A stretch of DNA of 64,000 nt, from NCBI RefSeq assembly GCF_019891175.1, contig NZ_CP072600.1, positions 2,542,001-2,606,000 of the forward strand. The letters run 5' to 3'. This DNA is from Leptothermofonsia sichuanensis E412 (lineage in GTDB: Bacteria > Cyanobacteriota > Cyanobacteriia > Leptolyngbyales > Leptolyngbyaceae). Both the position numbers and the translations under genes were made by a program. Positions 58,423-64,000 of this stretch are shown in pieces; positions within the stretch are counted from its first letter, which is position 1, and the number at the start of each line of letters is the position of its first letter. The notes below the pieces were generated by a model. That model was not told the DNA's origin and did no database searches. It saw only the letters and a program-made list of their open reading frames with translations.

Positions 58423-59522
58423 TAGATTTTACCCTCTAGATAAAGTAGAAATGAGGTAGACCGTTGAGTGTTGAGCACGGTGCCTCCCAATGATCCAACT
58501 GAGCTTTAGTGCCGAAGAGATTGAGCAACTACATTACGAACGCTTTCACCATCCACATCCGCGTGTGCAACAAAAAATGGAAGCGTTGTATCTCAAAAGT
58601 CAAGGATACTCGCATCAGGAAATTACCCGGTTGCTTCGGGTGACAAAACCAACGTTGTTGAGCTATCTGCGAGATTATGAAACTGGGGGGATCGGCAATC
58701 TCAAAGAATTGACCTTTTATCGACCCCAGAGTGAACTGAAACAACATCAACAGACTTTGGAAGCATACTTCCGGGCAAATCCTCCAAAGACCCTAGCGCA
58801 GGCTTGCGCCAAGATCGAAGAACTGACTGGTATTGTCCGTAGTCGGGAGCAAGTGAGGGTGTTTCTCAAATCGATGGGGATGCGTTGTCGGCGAGTGGGG
58901 ATGTTGCCCGCCAAAGCTGATGTAGAAGCGCAGGAGGAGTTCGTCAAAAAAACTAGACCCACGACTGCAAGAGGCAAAAGCAGGTCAGAGAGCCGTCTTC
59001 TTTGTCGATGCTGCCCATTTTGTTCTGGGGGCCTACTTAGGGTTTTTGTGGTGCTTTGAACGCTTGTTTATCAAGTCGGGGGCAGGAAGGCAACGGTTCA
59101 ATGTCTTAGGGGCCCTCAACGCCGTGACTCATGCGTTAATCACCGTCACCAATGAGACTTATATCAACGCTCAAAGTGTCTGTGAATTACTGCACAAACT
59201 GGCAGCTCTGGGATTAGACATTCCGATTACGCTTGTGTTGGATAACGCTCGGTATCAGAAGTGTGCGGTTGTGATGGAGTTGGCTCAATCATTGAACATT
59301 GAGTTGTTGTATCTAACGGTCTATTCTCCCAATCTCAACTTGATTGAGCGCTTGTGGAAGTTTGTCAAGAAGCAATGCTTATATTCGATTTATTATGCTG
59401 ACTTCTCTGCATTTAAGGAGGCGATTACTGCTTGTCTCAACCAGTGTCATACGACGTATAAACCTGAGTTAGATTCACTGTTAACCTTGCGTTTTCAGTC
59501 CTTTAAACAAGTAAAAACTATA
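58423..59522 (+). mobile_element. IS630-family insertion sequence 3 (nested)
   Basis: TA is present at both junctions (58421-58422, 59521-59522). The ends TAGATTTTAC and GTAAAAACTA are inverted repeats with one mismatch. It inserted inside the IS4-type transposase gene, so it is the younger of the two. Confidence 0.85.
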
Positions 59523-59528
59523 CCCTGA
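58490..59528 (+). CDS. IS630 transposase in two frames
   Basis: The first half (58490-58945, MIQLSFSAEEIEQLHYERFHHPHPRVQQKMEALYLKSQGYS) carries the HTH. At the A7 run 58946-58952 the coding frame shifts by +1 (or -2) to LDPRLQEAKAGQRAVFFVDAAHFVLGAYLGFLW, then LVLDNARYQ and TVYSPNLNLIERLWKFVKK (catalytic Asp and Glu regions). With six A instead of seven it would be one continuous gene. So this is either transcript slippage or a recent one-base insertion. The rest looks intact. Confidence 0.8.
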
Positions 59529-60318
59529 CAAGGTATCAAAGACTTCCATCTGAAGCGGGGTGAAGCCTTCTGCTTTCACAACGTCAAGCTGCATAAAGGC
59601 CAATGCTTTGGCCCGGTTCATCTCGTCTTTGGCTACACCAACCTCAACGGAAAGTTCTGGGCTGTCGTCAGCGATGAGCAAACCTCCCTGGTCACCTTAG
59701 AGGAATACGGCAAGCGCTTTGATATTGAGGAGAATTTCTTAGACGACCAGTCCAATGGCCTCAATGTTCAGAAATCGGAGATTCGTTCCGTCTGTGCCCT
59801 CTCTCGCCTCTGGTTTATCCTGTCAGTAGCCACGCTTTACCTGACCGCTCAAGGAGTGGACGTCGTCGAGTCGGGCAAGCGGCGTTGGGTAGACCCCATT
59901 GGTTTCAGGGCAACAGCTACTTTCGCATTGGTTGGGACTGGGTGAAAACGGCTTTGGAAAACCAATGGCAACTGATTCAGCAGGTGCGCTTTAAGAGCCA
60001 CCGAGATCTGCAACCCGCCAAAGCATCTCGTAAACAGCATGATAAGCGAATCCACCAGATAGAGTTCAAGCTATGGACGTATCAATACGAGATCGCATAG
60101 TTTTGCCAGTCAACCAGGGTTATTAGACCTGTTGCTTTATAACGCGAAAAATTGCTAAAATCCTTGTCTAGAAAGGCTTTCAGCAATTGGAAATTAAAAT
60201 CACCTGAAACCTTTACCCAGCTTGGCCTTTATGGTTTTCTTGAGTTTATCAGGCAACAAGTCTATTGGTTAGAAGTGAATGTTAAACTTGACTCAGAAAC
60301 ACTAGGAGAGTGATCACC

Positions 60319-60516
60319 GTGGCTTCTATCACAATTGATCTTTCAGACAGCCAATTCCAAAAGCTACAGAATTTAGCAAGAGTTCATGGCATTGCGACTG
60401 AAGTGCTTTTGAAGGCAAGCCTAGAGGATTGGTTAAATCTACAGAAAGGTGATTTTGTTAATGCAGCCGATTATGTGCTGGCAAAAAACGCTGAACTATA
60501 TCGGCGTTTGGCATGA
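60319..60516 (+). CDS. Antitoxin of a Doc-type toxin-antitoxin pair
   Basis: 65-68 residues, starting at GTG 60310 or GTG 60319 (MASITIDLSDSQFQKLQNLARVHGIATEVLLKASLEDWLNL). It has a ribbon-helix-helix-like N-terminus and ends with the VLAKNAELYRRLA tail typical of the antitoxins that precede cyanobacterial Doc toxins. Its TGA overlaps the toxin ATG by 4 bp (ATGA), as expected for translational coupling. Confidence 0.8.
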   Translation: MASITIDLSDSQFQKLQNLARVHGIATEVLLKASLEDWLNLQKGDFVNAADYVLAKNAELYRRLA

Positions 60517-60899
60517 TCCGCTATTTGACCCTAATTGAGGTATTAGAGCTACATCGCAAAATTCTTGAACAATCCGGTGGAGCATTGGGTATTCGAGATA
60601 TGGGTTTGTTGGAATCAGCGATCGCCCAACCTCGAATGTCGTTTGGCGAAGAGGATCTATACCCAAGTTTGCTGGAGAAAGCAGCAGCTTTGGGGTTTTC
60701 GATTATCATGAATCATCCATTTGTAGATGGAAATAAGCGTACAGGTCATGCTGCGACAGAGACTTTTCTAGTTCTGAATGGGTTAGAAATTAACGCCTCT
60801 GTAGATGAACAAGAGCGTATAGTATTAGCGATCGCGTCGGGTGAGTTAGGGCGCGAGACATTTGTAGAATGGTTGAAACGTAACACAACCGCCAGCTAA
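60513..60899 (+). CDS. doc: Death-on-curing (Doc/Fic-fold) toxin
   Basis: 128 residues. The Doc motif NHPFVDGNKRTGHAATETFL (HPFx-D-GNKR) is complete, after the family's LGIRDMGLLESAIAQPRMSFGEEDLYPSLLEKAAALGFSI. Doc toxins phosphorylate elongation factor Tu and stop translation; the partner antitoxin is encoded just upstream. The pair sits at the edge of the IS cluster, a common place for such modules. Confidence 0.93.
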   Translation: MIRYLTLIEVLELHRKILEQSGGALGIRDMGLLESAIAQPRMSFGEEDLYPSLLEKAAALGFSIIMNHPFVDGNKRTGHAATETFLVLNGLEINASVDEQERIVLAIASGELGRETFVEWLKRNTTAS

Positions 60900-61022
60900 C
60901 AAGTCGTTAGAGCGGCGTATGAAGACTGCTTGCTTCGTTTATGTTTTATCTAACGCCGCACAACTTCACCGTTATACCGACAATAACCCTATAGGAGCAC
61001 TGCACCAGAAAAAGCCCTGTGA

Positions 61023-61055
61023 ATAAAAACCCTCTCAAGAATCACCTTGAGAGGG
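61023..61055 (-). terminator. Rho-independent terminator (minus strand)
   Basis: CCCTCTCAAG (61030-61039) and CTTGAGAGGG (61046-61055) enclose a 6-nt loop. On the minus strand the stem is followed by TTTTTAT. It ends transcription of the small gene at 61095-61253. Confidence 0.88.
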
Positions 61056-61094
61056 CACAAGTGAATTCACTTTAAGCCAAGATGAAGCATCTTT

Positions 61095-61253
61095 CTACTT
61101 TTTGCCTCTGTTTTGAGATGCCCTGTTCTGAGCAGATTGCAGAGCTTGACGAGCAATACCTTCAGACTTACCACGACTGATATTGCCGCTGGAGTCTTGA
61201 GCGTAGTAACCGCCGTAGATGCTCTTGCCAGTCGAAATGTGTTCGGAAGCCAT
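61095..61253 (-). CDS. Small basic protein of unknown function
   Basis: 52 residues from ATG 61253 (MASEHISTGKSIYGGYYAQDSSGNISRGKSEGIARQALQ...ASQNRGKK). It is Gly/Ser/Gln-rich with a basic tail. I do not recognise it. It is supported mainly by the strong terminator 40 bp downstream on the same strand. The in-frame upstream extension to 61433 overlaps the IS5-type remnant's region and is less likely. Confidence 0.5.
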   Translation of the reverse strand: MASEHISTGKSIYGGYYAQDSSGNISRGKSEGIARQALQSAQNRASQNRGKK

Positions 61254-61392
61254 AGAAGTTTCTGCTTTGCTTTTAACGAAGTGTTCAAGATTGATGTTGA
61301 ATCTTGCCAACTCCCAACCTTGTGTTTTTACAATAGAGTTGTTGGGAAATAAAACCAGCTTTAGGACAGGGTTTTCCAATTTTCCTCCCGAT

Positions 61393-61895
61393 TTACGCTG
61401 TATCCAGATACAAGTTCCACAATCCTGCGGCATTCGGCATCAAGCGGTCATCGAAATCAGGTACACGATTGCGATAGACATCCGTCACCGAGCGATACCG
61501 CTTCATGCCTGCATGGGCATGTTCACACGCCACCCGTTGACGACTGAACTCTCGGTTCTCCTGCTTCTGTTGTTCGCTTAATTCCTTCCCTTTAGGTTTC
61601 TTGTGCGGCAAATGAACGTTCTCAAACTCAGTCTGTAATCCTTGAAATCCTAAGTCTCCTTCTATCACGACTTCATCGGGAATGTTGCCGACGATGTCTT
61701 CTTCGTCCAATTGTCGTTTGTCATGAATGTTGCCCCTCTCGCCTTCGTTAGCAGGATGACTAGCTTTTTTCGCGTACTGCCTGTGATGTGCTGACGGATA
61801 TGACGTTTCTTTTTGCCCGAGTAATGCTCTTTTTGTTGGTCGGGGTCTTTAGGACGCTGCACGGGTCGCTCCGTCCCACCGGAAAATGCGTTCTA
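61393..61895 (-). pseudogene. IS5-type (DDE_Tnp_4) transposase remnant
   Basis: Minus-strand fragments read GGTERPVQRPKDPDQQKEHYSGKKKRHIRQHITGSTRKKLVILLTKARG (61895-61710) and, after a frameshift near 61715, DEEDIVGNIPDEVVIEGDLGFQGLQ...HLPHKKPKGKELSEQQKQENREFSRQRVACEHAHAGMKRY. Both belong to the DDE_Tnp_4 family of IS5-like elements. The N-terminal half of the transposase is missing and the reading frame is broken. Confidence 0.82.
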
Positions 61896-62017
61896 ATTTA
61901 GTATAGGTAGAGCATCAACCAACTGCTGATTATTATCCCTATATTTCCCAACAGATCTATTACATCAGATTTTAGTCATACCCTGATGGAAGCGTGAGTA
62001 CCGGACACGAACGCCAC

Positions 62018-62046
62018 AATAAAAGCTCCCTTCCAAAGAAGGGAGC
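62018..62046 (-). terminator. Rho-independent terminator (minus strand)
   Basis: GCTCCCTTC (62025-62033) and GAAGGGAGC (62038-62046) enclose CAAA. Read on the minus strand the stem is followed by TTTTATTG. It lies about 90 bp beyond the CsbD gene. Confidence 0.82.
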
Positions 62047-62134
62047 CGGAACCCAGGTTACATCCACTCTCGTGGGTTGTCGGTTATAAGATAATCAGAC
62101 GAAGGGGGCAATTCAACGCTGATAATCTGAGATC

Positions 62135-62317
62135 TTAGTCAAGTGCTTTCTTGATCTCATCTTTGACATCTTCAGCAGCATGGCGCACTTTTGCTTCAGC
62201 CTGCTTTTCTTTACCCTGAGCCTGATCCTTCCGATCTCCAGTTATGTTGCCCCAGGCTTCTTGAGCTTTTCCTTCAATGTTTTTAGCGGTAGCTTTTACT
62301 CTATCTTCTCCACTCAT
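62135..62317 (-). CDS. CsbD-family stress protein
   Basis: 60 residues from ATG 62317, with GAGG upstream. The core EDRVKATAKNIEGKAQEAWGNITGD and the Lys/Glu/Ala-rich tail (KEKQAEAKVRHAAEDVKDEIKKALD) match CsbD/YjbJ, small highly charged proteins induced by general stress. Molecular role unknown. Confidence 0.92.
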   Translation of the reverse strand: MSGEDRVKATAKNIEGKAQEAWGNITGDRKDQAQGKEKQAEAKVRHAAEDVKDEIKKALD

Positions 62318-62818
62318 TTTTTGAATCCTCTTGAGTTGCGTTGACATTTAACAAGATACCTACTGGGCAATTCTCAATCATCCATCAGAAGAGTGAGAAT
62401 AAATTGGAAATCTGTAGTATTTGGGTGTAGAGAAAAAAGAGGAGTAATGAATCGATACCTGGAATAGTACTTCTGGAAGTTCTATCTCTAGAATCTGACA
62501 AAAGGTAGAGTCTCTCAGAGATCATTCCCAGGGAGAGTCTGAGAAACGAGATATTACTTTGGAGAAGATTTTCAGGTAGAGTCTGAGGAGCAAGATAAAA
62601 AACAAACTGTCAACGCCCAAACCCAGACTGAGAAAGTTTTCGGATAGGCTTTAAGTTGGTAGCCCTTTGCAAAGAGCACTGCTTGGGTGACGATAGGATT
62701 AAATACAGGTGGTGCTGAATAGCCGTATGACTTGAGCGTCTTCAATCTATACAACGCTATAATTTATGTCCAAAATCAGCAACACCAAATTAAACCTATG
62801 GATAACCAGGAGGTTAGT
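62318..62818. other. Spacer with repeats
   Basis: Divergent spacer between CsbD and the PfpI-like gene. It carries repeated TAGAGTCT / GAGAGTCTGAGA units (62505-62590) and a copy of the CCCAGACTGAGAAAGTTTTC + GGATAGGCTTTAAG repeat (62621-62655), also found near 50428. Confidence 0.6.
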
Positions 62819-63430
62819 ATGACCGGGAAAAATATCCTGATGCTGGTTGGAGATTTTGTTGAAGATTACGAAGTTATGGTGCCTTTTCAGGCATTGCAGA
62901 TGGTTGGGCATACGGTTCATGCCGTTTGTCCCAATAAGAAGTCAGGTGACTTTGTGCGCACAGCCGTTCATGATTTTGAAGGTGACCAGACCTACAGTGA
63001 AAAACCTGGACACAACTTCACCCTGAATGCAACCTTTGATGCGATTCAGCCTGAAACCTATGATGCGCTGGTGATTCCTGGCGGACGAGCACCTGAATAC
63101 ATTCGCCTGAATGCGGAAGTGATTCGGATTGTGCAGCACTTTGCCAGTGCCAACAAACCGATCGCCGCTATTTGTCACGGTGCTCAGCTTCTTGCTGCCG
63201 CCGATGTGGTCAGGGGCAAACGCTGCTCTGCCTATCCTGCCTGCGGTCCAGAAGTAACCCGTGCTGGTGGGCAATATGTGGATATTCCTGTCACCGATGC
63301 GGTAGTTGATGGCAATCTGGTTACTGCCCCAGCATGGCCTGCCCATCCCAGGTGGTTGGCCGAATTCTTAACAGTTTTAGGCACCCGGATTGAGCAGGTA
63401 AACTGGCGGCTGTGTGAGCAGACAACTTGA
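62819..63430 (+). CDS. DJ-1/PfpI-family protein
   Basis: 203 residues from ATG 62819, chosen because AGGAGG stands 6 nt upstream. The nucleophile elbow [10 protein letters not shown] with Cys and the acidic residue in [11 protein letters not shown] match PfpI/YhbO-type members. The family includes peptidases, deglycases and chaperones, so the reaction is open. It is probably a stress function, in line with the neighbouring CsbD gene. Confidence 0.88.
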   Translation: MTGKNILMLVGDFVEDYEVMVPFQALQMVGHTVHAVCPNKKSGDFVRTAVHDFEGDQTYSEKPGHNFTLNATFDAIQPETYDALVIPGGRAPEYIRLNAEVIRIVQHFASANKPIAAICHGAQLLAAADVVRGKRCSAYPACGPEVTRAGGQYVDIPVTDAVVDGNLVTAPAWPAHPRWLAEFLTVLGTRIEQVNWRLCEQTT

Positions 63431-63447
63431 TGGGTTATGGCGATCGC

Positions 63448-63723
63448 TTAACCCATCCTATGAACAGAGACTTTATTGAGTTGAAAATCCCTTAGAAGCT
63501 GTTCAGCTTTAGTGCATCGGGCACAAGAACAACCCGTTGGCAGCAAGGGGCGATCAGAACGAGGTGCCAGAGCAACCGTCAGAGCGTCGTCAGCCGATAA
63601 GAACGCAATCTGGTCAGGTTGGGATGGATCAGTCAACACTCTGGCTTCAACCGAAGGGTTAACTAACACAAGGGCAGCAAGAGCGATGGGGCAAGAGAAA
63701 AAGCTAGGTTTCGCTAAGTTCAT
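63448..63723 (-). CDS. Small secreted protein with CxCxxC motif
   Basis: 91 residues from ATG 63723 (MNLAKPSFFSCPIALAALVLVNPSVEARVL); a signal peptide probably ends near SVEA. The mature part contains GCSCARCTKAEQLLRDF, a compact Cys cluster that could bind a metal or a cluster. I do not recognise the family. It converges on the PfpI-like gene with a 17-bp gap. Confidence 0.6.
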   Translation of the reverse strand: MNLAKPSFFSCPIALAALVLVNPSVEARVLTDPSQPDQIAFLSADDALTVALAPRSDRPLLPTGCSCARCTKAEQLLRDFQLNKVSVHRMG

Positions 63724-64000
63724 GGTTATTTCTGCCAGTTCTTTGCCAACTAATTTAACCTTTATTAACCAACCTGTCATTCAAACCATTAATAATGTGA
63801 ACTATCAAGAACGCGATGTGCAACTTTAACGCGATGTGTAACTTTTTAAGAAATTCCTCTCGTTTTCAGGCTGCGTCTGGCAAATGCCCCTGGTGAGGCA
63901 AAGCCTCGTAACGAAGAAATTCGAGAAGTTAATTGCCAAATGCTTCGCCCTGACAGGGGTAGTGCAGGCAGTAGTTTCTTTGCCAGAAATCTCTTAAGCG

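Larger units (their letters stand above)
57799..60100 (+). pseudogene. IS4-family transposase, interrupted and frameshifted
   Basis: The N-part reads QKNSRLYHALKTWMGQSESW ... LYVSLDTSLFWNQY (first Asp). It breaks near 58223 and continues as YQARERLPQGVKVVLLADRGFVHTD (second Asp). The IS630 copy cuts it at 58422. The rest resumes at about 59523: GIKDFHLKRGEAFCFHNVKLH ... DIEENFLDDQSNG (Glu region). Another frameshift near 59896 leads into HWFQGNSYFRIGWDWVKTAL. Removing 58423-59522 rejoins the same frame, apart from an in-frame TGA. Non-functional. Confidence 0.8.
57669..60119 (+). mobile_element. IS4-type insertion sequence, degraded, carrying a nested IS630
   Basis: The terminal inverted repeats CCCTGGTTGACTGACAAAA (57669-57687) and TTTTGCCAGTCAACCAGGG (60101-60119) match at 18 of 19 positions. 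Inside is a DDE transposase split by a frameshift and by the IS630 at 58423-59522. I see no matching target duplication at the two outer ends. Confidence 0.8.

Noticed and set aside
61393-61581. Plus-strand ORF 61219-61581 as a membrane protein
   Set aside because: It is antisense to the IS5-type transposase remnant, whose family sequence is unmistakable on the minus strand.
63830-64000. Possible gene entering at the right edge
   Set aside because: No open frame with recognisable sequence could be followed to 64000; the stretch appears non-coding from what is visible.

Overview
The window comes from a cyanobacterial chromosome, most likely a filamentous or Leptolyngbya/Oscillatoria-like species. 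The evidence is the very frequent HIP1 octamer (GCGATCGC and near variants) in genes and spacers, plus a set of cyanobacterial markers: a plastid-type ribosomal protein PSRP-3/Ycf65, a RbcR/Ycf30 LysR regulator, PEP-CTERM and CHAT proteins, and a 1,4-dihydroxy-2-naphthoyl-CoA hydrolase-like thioesterase. There is no rRNA; the one tRNA seen is tRNA-Cys(GCA). The spacers are rich in small palindromic repeats.

Layout. 1-7.4 kb: the 3' part of a long secreted protein made of pre-peptidase C-terminal (PPC) repeats ending in a calpain-like domain that has lost its catalytic Cys, a CPA2 antiporter with a C-terminal universal-stress domain, a repeat-rich gap with a transposase scrap, an AT-rich orphan membrane protein, and PSRP-3. 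7.6-22.8 kb: mostly housekeeping genes (glgB, a pilin-like gene, pbpC, an SRPBCC protein, rsmG, a conserved membrane protein, a pentapeptide-repeat protein, a pilin-G/H-domain protein, gyrB, miaA). 23.4-34.5 kb: PEP-CTERM protein, PstS-like binding protein, 4-Cys Ser/Thr kinase, rbcR, a conserved orphan, a 2Fe-2S ferredoxin, an ABC exporter, cysA, a hotdog thioesterase and a small conserved protein. 34.7-37.4 kb: a metal-efflux unit (small HMA chaperone plus Cu-type P1B-ATPase) behind a MerR-type promoter. 37.3-40.3 kb: CNT nucleoside transporter, class-I amidotransferase and Crp/Fnr regulator, all on the minus strand. 41.4-46.9 kb: an acidic repeat protein followed by an Hsp70-like ATPase in the -1 frame. 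47.2-49.9 kb: a mobile-element zone with two IS630 elements, flanking arrays of a 19-nt motif, and tRNA-Cys. 50.5-56.2 kb: a CpdA-like phosphodiesterase and a giant glycosyltransferase/TPS-adhesin/CHAT fusion. 56.7-60.1 kb: yidD and an N-terminally truncated RNase III gene cut off by a degraded IS4-type element that itself carries a third IS630 element. 60.3-64 kb: a Doc-type toxin-antitoxin pair, an IS5-type remnant, CsbD, a DJ-1/PfpI protein and a small secreted Cys-motif protein.

The observations I rate highest are four. (1) The acidic protein with nine copies of a short LExhxDLF-type motif is joined to the Hsp70-like frame by a dnaX-type A AAA AAG slippery site in an A10 run. The Hsp70 frame is open all the way back to that site and has no ATG or convincing ribosome-binding site of its own. 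(2) One uninterrupted ORF fuses a GT2 glycosyltransferase, an internal secretion-signal-like segment, a two-partner-secretion adhesin domain and a CHAT protease domain. (3) Arrays of a 19-nt motif in opposite orientations flank an IS630 copy and stop 13 bp from tRNA-Cys, resembling the end arrays of a lost larger transposon. (4) The metal-efflux genes sit behind a textbook MerR-family dyad promoter.
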